Shown here in pieces: positions 18,093 to 26,285 of a DNA stretch of 64,000 nucleotides. Origin of the DNA: Rikenellaceae bacterium (GTDB lineage: Bacteria > Bacteroidota > Bacteroidia > Bacteroidales > Rikenellaceae). Numbering within the stretch: position 1 is the stretch's first letter; each line of letters begins with the position of its first letter. The stretch spans positions 1 through 64,000 of the forward strand of contig SUZV01000012.1 of NCBI GenBank assembly GCA_015059715.1, written 5' to 3'. The notes beneath the pieces are model-generated. The model was not told the DNA's origin, searched no databases, and was given only the letters and a program-made list of their open reading frames with translations. The translations under genes and the position numbers were made by a program.

Positions 18093-18971
18093 CTACCACT
18101 CTCCCCCATCGACATTACCCTCGAAGCCAATCTCAATCTTCTCCTGGTCGGGCGAGGTGTTGAGTGTAACGACAAAGGTGTGCTGGTGTCCTGGGCGCAG
18201 CGAGATAGAGTCTTCGAGTAGGTAGGCGATACCCTCGATTGTAATCTCGACAAGCGGAGTCACGCGCTCGATAAACTGAGGCACGACGATAGCGTCGAAT
18301 GTCACAGCATCCACCTGACGCATCTTGATAGTCTTATTCTCGCTGTAGATATGACGCTCCAGAGAACCTATGGTCCAATCTACCTGTGCTGTAGTAGCGG
18401 TATTGTAGAGCTTGACGCTGATATTCTCGGGCAGCTCACCCTCGAACTTAGGGCCCTTCTCGACCTTAACCACCACGCGCGACATCATATGTTGGAAAGC
18501 GAGATATACCGCGCCATCCTCTTTGGTTTTGCGCTCAGCCTTTGCCCACATCAGGTCGGCAGCCTCGTAGCCACCCTCGACGCTCTGGTCAAGGGGCAGG
18601 TCGAAGCGTACATCCTTGACACCCGTAAGCTCCTGACGAGGGTACATGGCGTAGAAGTCGCAGGCACTCTCGCTCCAATATAGTGGACGTGCCGATGTCC
18701 ACTCAGTGCCGTTGTAGGTCATCGCCTCGTTGTTGAGGTAGTTGCCGCCGAGCTGTAGCTCTGCTACGCTCTCGCCATTGTACTCTACGGCGTAGAGGCC
18801 CATCACGTCGCCCTCCTCGAAGGCCGATAGCGTAGCTCGCGTAGCTCCTGGCAACGATGCCTCGACACGAATCTCATTTGAGTAGGTCTCAGCAGAGGGT
18901 ATCTCCTGAGCCTCCTTGTTGCATGCTGTGGCCACCAATGCCACAGCAGCGAAAGATATTAGTCGTTTCAT
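18093..18971 (-). CDS. Fimbrillin-family (Mfa-like) lipoprotein
   Basis: This ~292-residue protein has a signal peptide with lipobox VATAC (Cys about 17) and a Mfa-like fimbrillin body. The signature is TRATLSAFEEGDVMGLYAVE, then YWSESACDFYAMYP. The C-terminus GFEGNVDGGEW is a typical fimbrillin tail, which in type V pili takes part in strand exchange. It is the last gene of a three-fimbrillin operon and probably a minor or tip subunit. I used the ATG at 18971 because it opens a proper signal peptide. The frame is open further upstream, into the preceding gene. Confidence 0.88.
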   Translation of the reverse strand: MKRLISFAAVALVATACNKEAQEIPSAETYSNEIRVEASLPGATRATLSAFEEGDVMGLYAVEYNGESVAELQLGGNYLNNEAMTYNGTEWTSARPLYWSESACDFYAMYPRQELTGVKDVRFDLPLDQSVEGGYEAADLMWAKAERKTKEDGAVYLAFQHMMSRVVVKVEKGPKFEGELPENISVKLYNTATTAQVDWTIGSLERHIYSENKTIKMRQVDAVTFDAIVVPQFIERVTPLVEITIEGIAYLLEDSISLRPGHQHTFVVTLNTSPDQEKIEIGFEGNVDGGEW

Positions 18972-19008
18972 TCTGTTTCGTTTTTTAATGATGATACATC
19001 TACGACGG

Positions 19009-22000
19009 TTACTTAAGCTCTGGTTTCTGGCCCATATACTTAGGATGCATCTGCTTCGAGGCACTTGCAGCGTTTAGCATTGGAGCATCTACCATTAGGC
19101 TCTGCACCTCGGGGGCTACAGGGCCAGCGTTGAGGTTGTCGTTAGCGTAGAAGTCGTCGAGTGAGAACTCCTCGCCAGCTATAGCCTTTATACGCTCGAC
19201 CATTGCCTGGCGCGAGATAGCCGAGAAGTAAGGTATGTTGTTGTTCATACACGATGCCGACTCCGAGCGATAGATACCGCGAGTATGGAAGTAACCGCCC
19301 TCGTACATATCTACGCGTGCGCTGTATGTTGGGTGGAATATTAGGTGACTCCACTCTACGGTGTGCATATCGGCATCGGTTGACATATTGCGATACCAGC
19401 CACGTGCCTTGGCCTCGTTGAACGCCTGAAGGTGGCTGCAACAGTTGCAGTCGCACGACTGGATAAAGGCGTTGTGGTAGATATACTCGTCGCCGAGCTT
19501 ACCGAAGCCGTGACCGCCAGCCTCGTGCTGTACGATACCTCTAAAGTCGTAAGGATAGGCATCTGCCGACATAGGACATATCGCTATTGCCGAGCCATCG
19601 CCCCACATATAGCATATGCCGCCATAGTCCTGCGTATTCTCGACCATAACTACGAGTGTTTCGTTGAGGTTATCCTCGTTTACGGTCTCGGCCTTCATAG
19701 CATACTCGTATGTAGCCTTTGTGTCGGGCGTGATGCCTTCGAGTGAGTACTGCGAGCCGAACTTAGCCTCCTTAATGGTATTTACCGTACCCATACCCGA
19801 GTCTGCCGACATACCCACTACGGTGTAGACGTTGAAGTAGTCGCGGTATGTTGTGTATGGCTCTACGGCGAAGTAGTAAGCTATAGCCTTGTTTATGCCA
19901 TCGAGGTAGTTGCCCATCGCTATGTCGCGAGCGTCGAAGCAGTCGCCCATAAAGACGATATTTACACCTGCGCCCTTCGAGGCAGTCTGGTTAACAATCA
20001 CCTGGCCATCTGCCACGTCGCTGTCGTACTGCTGTACCGATATTGTCGAGCGGTAGTCCTTACCATCGAGGAGGAATACCACGTCGCCAATACGTCCTGT
20101 GTGCTTGTCGTATGTCGATGTTGTGCCGTCGCGCAATAGCTCGAACTCAACGGCCTCGCTCTTGTCCATCGCCGATACGGTTATGGTCACCTCGGTCTTG
20201 CCTACGCCCGACATTGGCGATACCGTTACCCACTCGGGGCAGCTCTCTACGCTCCATGCCGACTCGCCATTAGGTGTGCGGAGGAGGTATGTCATCGAGT
20301 GCTCGGCATTTAGCACGCGCATCTCGGGGCGCGATATCGAGAAGTCGTAGTGCGCCGATATACGACGGAAGTCGCTCCAGCCGTTAGCCGTCTGATACTT
20401 CGCCACTGCCGACTCTGGCACCTCAAGCGTAAAGTTATCCTTTGCCACACCGTTGAAGGCTCCCGTACCCACAATCGGAGGCGTTGTTGCATTGCAAGTA
20501 ATCTTCGATAGGCCGTAGCAGTTCACAAAAGCTTTCTGACCTATTACAGTCAAACCCTTTGGCAACACAACCTCTGGGAGTGTGCTGCAACCTTGGAAAG
20601 CTCCACTGTCATAATTCCAACCAGAAGACAATGTAATTAAACCATCAGGAAATACAACTGGTTCACACAGACGTGAATTATTATAGAATGCTGCATTTTC
20701 AATCTTTATCAATTCACTACCCTCTTCAAAAATCAATGATGAAAATTGACAACCTTGAAAACAAGAAGTTGGTATAATCTGAATATATTTAGGGATAACC
20801 AACTCTCCTTGGAACTTACATCGCTCAAACGCTTGTTCACCAAGTTCTTTCAAAGATTTTGGCAAAACCAACCTTCCACTTAGGCCTTCACAAATATCAA
20901 AAGCTATATTTCCAATTTTTTCAACACTCTCTGGGATTATTAGATCTCCAGTAAAACCTGAGCAACCTCTAAAACAACCGGATGAAATCTCCTTTAACTT
21001 AGATGGCAAAGACAAGTTACCAGATAACATTGAACAACCCCAGAAACAATTACTACCGATACTCTCCAAACTCTCTGGAAGTGAGAGTGTACCAGTAAGA
21101 GATGAACAAGTACTAAACGCACTATCACCCAACACCTTTATATTATGAGGCAGCTGCAATGAGGTGATATTGGTGCCATAAAATGCTGAACTGCCAATCT
21201 CAGCAACATCGTTAGGGATAATCAAAGCACCCGATAGAAGTGTGCCTCTAAAGGCATCGTCACCAATCTTTGTAACTACCTCGGGGAATGCGAAGTAGAC
21301 AAGGGTTGTACGGCCGTTAAATGCACCATTAGGGATCTCGTTAGCATTATACCATTGTGCGCCTCCCCAACCATTACTGTTAGGATAAGTTTCACGAATA
21401 AATTCCATCACCCTGTCACTTTGGTCCTCTAAACTATATAAATCATAATACTCACCATCTACATGACATTCTACATGAAAGACTCCCACTATCTCCGACT
21501 CCTTAAGGTTTACAGCTTGCAGTATCTCCATCTTATCGCGCATAAAGTAGAAATCCAAACCGCAAATCTTACCCGTAACCTTGAGGTTCTTAATCTTTGC
21601 AGGGTTCTTGCCATCGGCCTTAATCTTTGCCTCCAGAGTACCAGGCTCGTCGAGGTGAGCGACATAGTACTGGCGCGCCTCGCCACCATGTGTATCGGGG
21701 TCAGCAATCCAAGGGGTAATCTCGGTATTAGTCAACACAAACTCATACTCGCCAGTAGCCACCTTGTGGTTGATAGTGATGGTGAACTTATGCGACTTAC
21801 CCGACTCGTAGGTAAACTCCTTGTCAGACTTAAAGCGATAGACAATACCATCGACAGTGAGCGTAAAGAGTACATTCTGTGCCGCAACGCTCTGAGGTAC
21901 AACAACAGCACGTAGAGTGCCATCCGACGATGACATCATAAGGATACCCTCCTGCTCGACATCGCCAACAGCCGTAACCTCACCCGTAGCAAGGTCAATA

Positions 22001-22626
22001 GCGGCCTTGCGCGTAGTATTCGACACCATAGCCGACTTCGTAAGCAGCGCAAACTCGCCCTCGGCAAAGCCCGTACCCTCCTTGAAGATAACATTGGCAC
22101 ACGCCATACGGTGGTAGAAGGTCATCCTCACACGCTGCTCACTCGGAGCTACGTTCTCGACCTTACCCCACAGGAAGTCCGACGCAGCATAGCCGAGATT
22201 ATTGGCCTGGTCCTGCTTAACCTCGAACTCGTAGGCCGTGACACTCTCGGGATGAGCGTATGGATAGTAACCATAGAGGTCGATATTGGTCTCTGCATCC
22301 TTATAATATACCGAGCCAGACGATGACCACGAATTATTGGCCTCGTCATAGGTGTACTTGGCATTGTCTACCTGGTTACCCTCGTCGTAGAGAGTACCCT
22401 TGTCGGCATTGTCATTATTGTAGTTAACGCCATAGAGACCTATCTGGTCGCCATCGCAGAAACCACCATCATCAACACGTGTGAGATACTCCTGTGAGAT
22501 ATCACCCGCAAGATTGATGGAAAACACTCCGTCGGGGGTAGACACCTGCGGTGCATTGACCTCGACATCGGCCGTACAGCCCGCCAAAGCAAGCAGCGCA
22601 AGACCGAATAAATACTTAGCTTTCAT
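19009..22626 (-). CDS. Fimbrillin-LRR-BACON-M64 peptidase fusion lipoprotein
   Basis: This 1205-residue surface lipoprotein has lipobox ALAGC (Cys 17). Domains in order are: Mfa-like fimbrillin (about 25-290); a linker region; BspA-type leucine-rich repeats (about 440-720, units like GDDAFRGT and LPESLESIGSNCFWGC); a BACON-like Ig domain (about 770-870, CPEWVTVSPMSG); and an M64/IgA-peptidase-like domain (about 885-1160) with HEAGGHGFGKLGDEY at 1034-1048. The zinc motif has one more residue between Glu and the second His than HExxH. The LRR part (about 20480-21450) is clearly more AT-rich than the flanks. It is likely a fimbrial tip adhesin with proteolytic activity, by inference. Confidence 0.85.
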   Translation of the reverse strand: MKAKYLFGLALLALAGCTADVEVNAPQVSTPDGVFSINLAGDISQEYLTRVDDGGFCDGDQIGLYGVNYNNDNADKGTLYDEGNQVDNAKYTYDEANNSWSSSGSVYYKDAETNIDLYGYYPYAHPESVTAYEFEVKQDQANNLGYAASDFLWGKVENVAPSEQRVRMTFYHRMACANVIFKEGTGFAEGEFALLTKSAMVSNTTRKAAIDLATGEVTAVGDVEQEGILMMSSSDGTLRAVVVPQSVAAQNVLFTLTVDGIVYRFKSDKEFTYESGKSHKFTITINHKVATGEYEFVLTNTEITPWIADPDTHGGEARQYYVAHLDEPGTLEAKIKADGKNPAKIKNLKVTGKICGLDFYFMRDKMEILQAVNLKESEIVGVFHVECHVDGEYYDLYSLEDQSDRVMEFIRETYPNSNGWGGAQWYNANEIPNGAFNGRTTLVYFAFPEVVTKIGDDAFRGTLLSGALIIPNDVAEIGSSAFYGTNITSLQLPHNIKVLGDSAFSTCSSLTGTLSLPESLESIGSNCFWGCSMLSGNLSLPSKLKEISSGCFRGCSGFTGDLIIPESVEKIGNIAFDICEGLSGRLVLPKSLKELGEQAFERCKFQGELVIPKYIQIIPTSCFQGCQFSSLIFEEGSELIKIENAAFYNNSRLCEPVVFPDGLITLSSGWNYDSGAFQGCSTLPEVVLPKGLTVIGQKAFVNCYGLSKITCNATTPPIVGTGAFNGVAKDNFTLEVPESAVAKYQTANGWSDFRRISAHYDFSISRPEMRVLNAEHSMTYLLRTPNGESAWSVESCPEWVTVSPMSGVGKTEVTITVSAMDKSEAVEFELLRDGTTSTYDKHTGRIGDVVFLLDGKDYRSTISVQQYDSDVADGQVIVNQTASKGAGVNIVFMGDCFDARDIAMGNYLDGINKAIAYYFAVEPYTTYRDYFNVYTVVGMSADSGMGTVNTIKEAKFGSQYSLEGITPDTKATYEYAMKAETVNEDNLNETLVVMVENTQDYGGICYMWGDGSAIAICPMSADAYPYDFRGIVQHEAGGHGFGKLGDEYIYHNAFIQSCDCNCCSHLQAFNEAKARGWYRNMSTDADMHTVEWSHLIFHPTYSARVDMYEGGYFHTRGIYRSESASCMNNNIPYFSAISRQAMVERIKAIAGEEFSLDDFYANDNLNAGPVAPEVQSLMVDAPMLNAASASKQMHPKYMGQKPELK

Positions 22627-22760
22627 AATAACAGATATTATTGTATATTTTGTTTAATTGGGTACGATTAACTATGCGGCAACCGCCAAAGCTGCAAGAG
22701 TAGCCGCTGGCCACACTATCGCACAACCATTAGCTACCCTATTATATATTAGGTAAACGA

Positions 22761-23663
22761 TTAGTCTGCTATGCCACCATAGTCCTCATCGTCCTCTTCC
22801 CACTCGCCGATACCAACATTTACACCATTGTTAATCTTATCGATGGTGATGGTAAACTTAGCTCGCTTGTTCGACTGAAGCGAGATATATCTATCCGTAG
22901 TAAAGGTGTAGGTTACATCGGCAATCTTGATAGTGACAAGGTTTGTAGATGCATTAATAGTCTGTGGCACAACAAGCGCACGGTAGGTATTGCCCTCTAC
23001 ATTATATGGTGCAATCTCTGGGCGATCATTAAACGCATAGCCAGTACCCGAAGATAGCTCTATACACATACCATTCAACATATTGTGAATACGCACCTCC
23101 TTATCGGCCGATGCAAGGCTCTCGTCGGTAAAACCCTTACCTGGCTTAAGGTTAATAACCATATTAGCCATCATGTGGTTAGTGGTGATAGATACAGCCT
23201 CACTGGTAGGATATACGCTCTCAGCCTTACCCCACAAGAACTCCGAGGCCTTATACCCATCAAGCGACGACTGGTCGGCCTGAGTGTAGTGGTTAACATT
23301 ATAGGTAGATAGTGTACCCTCTATGTATGGATAGTAGCAGTAGAAGGTAGCAGGAGTGTACTGGTTTGCCCAGTAGATAGGCTCATCGGGAGTCCACGTG
23401 CTGTAGCCGTCGTAGGTAAAGCCCATATTGTCGACATGGTTGCCACTATCCCATAGCGAGTAACCCTCGTTAACTACATAGAGGCCAACCTTGTCACCAA
23501 ATTCGTACCCATCATCGGTAACACGTGTGGCGAAGTCCATAGCGATAGATATTGGCATCTTCTCAGACTCCACAGGGTCAATAGTCTCAACGGTTATAGG
23601 CTCGGTACAGCCAACCATCAAAAGCACCAAAGCACTTAACGAAAAGATAGATTTCTTAGTCAT
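22761..23663 (-). CDS. Fimbrillin-family (Mfa-like) lipoprotein
   Basis: This 300-residue protein has a signal peptide with lipobox LMVGC (Cys about 19). It has the fimbrillin signature MDFATRVTDDGYEFGDKVGL, then PIYWANQYTPATFYCYYPY. The C-terminal tail GVNVGIGEWEEDDEDYGG closely resembles the tail of the small ORF encoded upstream at 23823-23987 (GVGLGVGEWLDDEEEYGG). It heads the fimbrillin operon after that small ORF and is a candidate structural or anchor subunit. Confidence 0.88.
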   Translation of the reverse strand: MTKKSIFSLSALVLLMVGCTEPITVETIDPVESEKMPISIAMDFATRVTDDGYEFGDKVGLYVVNEGYSLWDSGNHVDNMGFTYDGYSTWTPDEPIYWANQYTPATFYCYYPYIEGTLSTYNVNHYTQADQSSLDGYKASEFLWGKAESVYPTSEAVSITTNHMMANMVINLKPGKGFTDESLASADKEVRIHNMLNGMCIELSSGTGYAFNDRPEIAPYNVEGNTYRALVVPQTINASTNLVTIKIADVTYTFTTDRYISLQSNKRAKFTITIDKINNGVNVGIGEWEEDDEDYGGIAD

Positions 23664-23822
23664 TGTAGTGTATGTTTTAGTTTGTGTTTATACTTTATAC
23701 AAGGTATGTTCTATAAATTTGTCGCTTTGCACCTTGCAACGAGTGCCAAAATAGCCATCACAGCACAAAAGAACTACCATAGCCGCCCTTATCAGGCACT
23801 ACCCCACTTTAACTCAGCCCTG

Positions 23823-23987
23823 CTAATGAGCACTGCCGCCATACTCCTCCTCATCATCGAGCCACTCGCCAACACCTAAACCTACGCCAGTACTAAGGTC
23901 TGTACTATTCAAAAAACCCTCCTCAACAGATATGTAGAGGATATCAACCTCTGGGGCGAGGTAGTCACCATGTTTAAAAACTATCAT
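23823..23987 (-). CDS. 54-residue small ORF ahead of the fimbrillin operon
   Basis: The product begins MIVFKHGDYLAPEVDILYIS, has VEEGF near residue 21, and ends GVGLGVGEWLDDEEEYGG plus SAH. There is no signal peptide. The first half (Y-x-AP-E-V, then VEEGF) matches the small ORFs at 43360, 45812 and 48244 (EEYVAPALEVV, TVEAGF). The second half matches the C-terminal tail of the fimbrillin encoded 159 nt downstream. I know of no assigned function. Conservation of the pattern across four loci argues that it is translated. Confidence 0.7.
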   Translation of the reverse strand: MIVFKHGDYLAPEVDILYISVEEGFLNSTDLSTGVGLGVGEWLDDEEEYGGSAH

Positions 23988-24389
23988 AATTCAAAAAAAT
24001 ATACCGTTCAACAGCGGCCATTGGCTCCCAGATATGGTCGTAGTCTAAAACACAACATACATAGAGGGGTGGAGTCCTTTTCGCACATTAAATATAAAGA
24101 GTCAGCAAAGCGAAAACACCCTCTAAAAAATAGTCACAATGTAAAATAATATGGCGTTTATTACCGATATTACCTACACATCACACTACAAGTATATAAA
24201 AAAATTTCCCAAACTGTGTACAAAATTTAATATTTTTTTAGAAATGCACAGATATTGCCCTCAATAATTTTGCCTCTGCGAAGCTACGCCCCACATACCC
24301 TCCTAAACAATATATCTATTGTGGCCCACCCCAAAACTCAGGCTTGGCAGCCAAAGTGACACTATCATCAAACTTTTTTCTTAAAAAGG
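23988..24389. other. Intergenic region between divergent fimbrillin and rpmE2 transcripts
   Basis: About 400 bases, very AT-rich at 24120-24260. It must contain the minus-strand fimbrillin promoter, but I find only imperfect -7 candidates. No ORF or RNA gene is visible. Confidence 0.4.
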
Positions 24390-24420
24390 GTTGCAGGTTC
24401 AAAAAAAAGGCTTATCTTTG
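24390..24420 (+). promoter_or_regulatory. rpmE2 promoter
   Basis: GTTG at 24390-24393, 19 nt, then a consensus TATCTTTG at 24413-24420. The predicted start near 24427 leaves a leader of about 40 nt before rpmE2. Confidence 0.75.
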
Positions 24421-24466
24421 CCGCCGAATTAATTATTGCAATATTAATTATAACAAAAAGACGAAA

Positions 24467-24730
24467 ATGAAAAAGGGTATTCATCCAGAGAATTATCGTT
24501 TAGTGGCATTCAAGGATATGTCGAATGACCACGTGTTTTTGTGCAGGTCCGCCGTTTCGACAAAGGAGACCATCGAGGTGAACGGCGAAACCTATCCCGT
24601 GTATAAGATGGAAATCTCTAACACATCTCACCCATTCTATACAGGTAAGATGAAGTTGGTTGACACCGCTGGTCGTGTGGATAAGTTTATGAGCCGCTAC
24701 GCAAAACGCTACGATAAGAAGAACAAGTAA
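24467..24730 (+). CDS. rpmE2: Ribosomal protein bL31, type B
   Basis: This 87-residue protein starts MKKGIHPENYRLVAFKDMSN and contains SHPFYTGKMKLVDTAGRVDK. It lacks the zinc-binding cysteines of the standard form, so it is type B (RpmE2), a zinc-independent 50S subunit protein. The frame is open upstream to 24344, but the ATG at 24467 is the family start and lies downstream of the consensus promoter. It is monocistronic with its own terminator. Confidence 0.97.
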   Translation: MKKGIHPENYRLVAFKDMSNDHVFLCRSAVSTKETIEVNGETYPVYKMEISNTSHPFYTGKMKLVDTAGRVDKFMSRYAKRYDKKNK

Positions 24731-24753
24731 TAGTTGCTTGTTTCCAAAAAATG

Positions 24754-24786
24754 AGGGCCGACTACATAAGTTAGTTGGCCCTTTTC
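24754..24786 (+). terminator. rpmE2 terminator
   Basis: The stem AGGGCCGACTA/TAGTTGGCCCT contains one G-U pair and is followed by TTTT. It lies 23 nt after the rpmE2 stop and belongs to the dispersed GACTAA hairpin family. It may also serve the convergent gene that ends at 24815. Confidence 0.85.
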
Positions 24787-24814
24787 ATATCTACAAAAAA
24801 TCCAGAAATATTGG

Positions 24815-25597
24815 CTACCGCCCATTAAAGCTCAACACCACATCACCCGAAAGGGGCACGTCGAGCACAACACTACGGTCCTCGATAGTGGCAACAGCTG
24901 CGGTAACGACTCCCCGACTATCGACATCGACACTATAACGTCCCGAGGGAGGCAGCAGCTTATGCGTTGAAGATAGCTCTAAAACACCCTGTCGAGCGTG
25001 GCCCATAACGATATAGCCGCGACCCAGAAGCTCGCAAACACGCGACATATCACCCTCTAAAATGAGATTGCGAACAACCGTAGAGCTAACCTTAGCCCCC
25101 TGAAGCGTATGCTGGTCAACACACTCTATATCGAAACCATAACGCTCCGACAAAGGCAACAGCGTAGCATAGCTACCCTCGCTACCTCGACCCAAGCGGT
25201 GGTTATACCCAACAATCATACCCCTCATACCGAGTCCCGAGACCAAGGAGTTGGCAACAAAATCTGCGTAGTGCTGCTGCCTAAAGGCCTCATCAAACTT
25301 AGCTACAACCATATAGTCGACACCCTCGCGACGAAGTAGCAGAGCACGCTCCCCAAGCGTGGTGAGCAGACCCATACCCTCACCTCGGCCCATAGCGATA
25401 CGAGGATGAGGGTCAAACGTGACAACAGCAGTGGCACAGCCCAGACGCGAAGCCATAGCCTTGGCCCTCTGGATGAGGATACGATGACCACAATGGACAC
25501 CATCAAACGAGCCAATGGTAACAACCACTGGCCGCCCAATATTCACACCCTCGAAACCCTCGATTATAAACTCTTTATTCACTACGCTCACACCCAT
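24815..25597 (-). CDS. RibF-like FAD synthetase, C-terminal kinase domain degenerate
   Basis: The 260-residue protein keeps the FMN adenylyltransferase half of RibF: TIGSFDGVHCGHRILI, AVVTFDPHPR, VGYNHRLGRGSEGS and VSSTVVRNLI. RibF is usually about 300-320 residues because a riboflavin kinase barrel follows. Here only about 75 residues remain after that, and the kinase motif with G-x-P-T-A-N is not visible. It may therefore make FAD from FMN only, or the kinase region is highly diverged. It starts 6 nt after rex and shares its transcript. Confidence 0.8.
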   Translation of the reverse strand: MGVSVVNKEFIIEGFEGVNIGRPVVVTIGSFDGVHCGHRILIQRAKAMASRLGCATAVVTFDPHPRIAMGRGEGMGLLTTLGERALLLRREGVDYMVVAKFDEAFRQQHYADFVANSLVSGLGMRGMIVGYNHRLGRGSEGSYATLLPLSERYGFDIECVDQHTLQGAKVSSTVVRNLILEGDMSRVCELLGRGYIVMGHARQGVLELSSTHKLLPPSGRYSVDVDSRGVVTAAVATIEDRSVVLDVPLSGDVVLSFNGR

Positions 25598-25603
25598 GCT
25601 ATA

Positions 25604-26251
25604 CTACGAGTTATCCTCGGCAACCTTGACAAAGTAGGCCACCTTCTCCAACAACGTCGTGATATCGTAATTCTCGACAACGATGCCCTGTGGAAAGTTA
25701 AGAGGAGCAGAGGTGAAGTTAAGCACGCCCTTGATACCTGCATTGATGATAGGTATCACCAATGACGAGGCAACAGAGGTGGGCGACGACACTATAACGA
25801 TACTTATATCGAGCTCCTCAACCATCTCCTCAAACTGGTCGATATGGTAGCAGGGGATATTGTCGATATTAGTACCCACCTTACGCTCGTCGATATCGAA
25901 GGCTGCGGTGATGCGCAACTTAAGACCCTTGCCATTGAAGTAGCGCGTAACAGCCTGACCAAGGTGTCCCATACCTATAACCGCCATATTCATAGGGTGC
26001 TCACTATAGAGTATGCTATTGATAAAGTCGATAAGCACCTTGACATCGTAGCCCTTCTTGGTATCTGACGAGAAACCTATAAGCATAAGGTCGCGGCGCA
26101 CCTGAACAGCCGTAATGCCATGCATGCCAGCCAGCACGTGCGAAAAGATATGTGTGATACCCTGCGCATGACACTTAAGCAGCGTGCGACGATACTCACT
26201 AAGACGCTCGATGGTCTTCTCGGGAATAGGTGATGATATATTATTTGCCAT
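25604..26251 (-). CDS. rex: Redox-sensing transcriptional repressor Rex
   Basis: This 215-residue protein has an N-terminal winged helix (about 1-80, ITAVQVRRDLMLIGFSSD) and a Rossmann domain with VIGMGHLGQAV, followed by FDIDERKVG. Rex senses the NADH/NAD+ ratio and represses fermentation and respiration genes when NADH is low. Length is typical. It is in an operon with the RibF-like gene. Confidence 0.95.
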   Translation of the reverse strand: MANNISSPIPEKTIERLSEYRRTLLKCHAQGITHIFSHVLAGMHGITAVQVRRDLMLIGFSSDTKKGYDVKVLIDFINSILYSEHPMNMAVIGMGHLGQAVTRYFNGKGLKLRITAAFDIDERKVGTNIDNIPCYHIDQFEEMVEELDISIVIVSSPTSVASSLVIPIINAGIKGVLNFTSAPLNFPQGIVVENYDITTLLEKVAYFVKVAEDNS

Positions 26252-26285
26252 ATGGTGTAGTTTTCAGTTTTTTGAGCTACGACGA

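Noticed and set aside
18005..18253. 82-codon minus-strand ORF
   Set aside because: It spans the terminator hairpin and the end of a fimbrillin gene in another frame.
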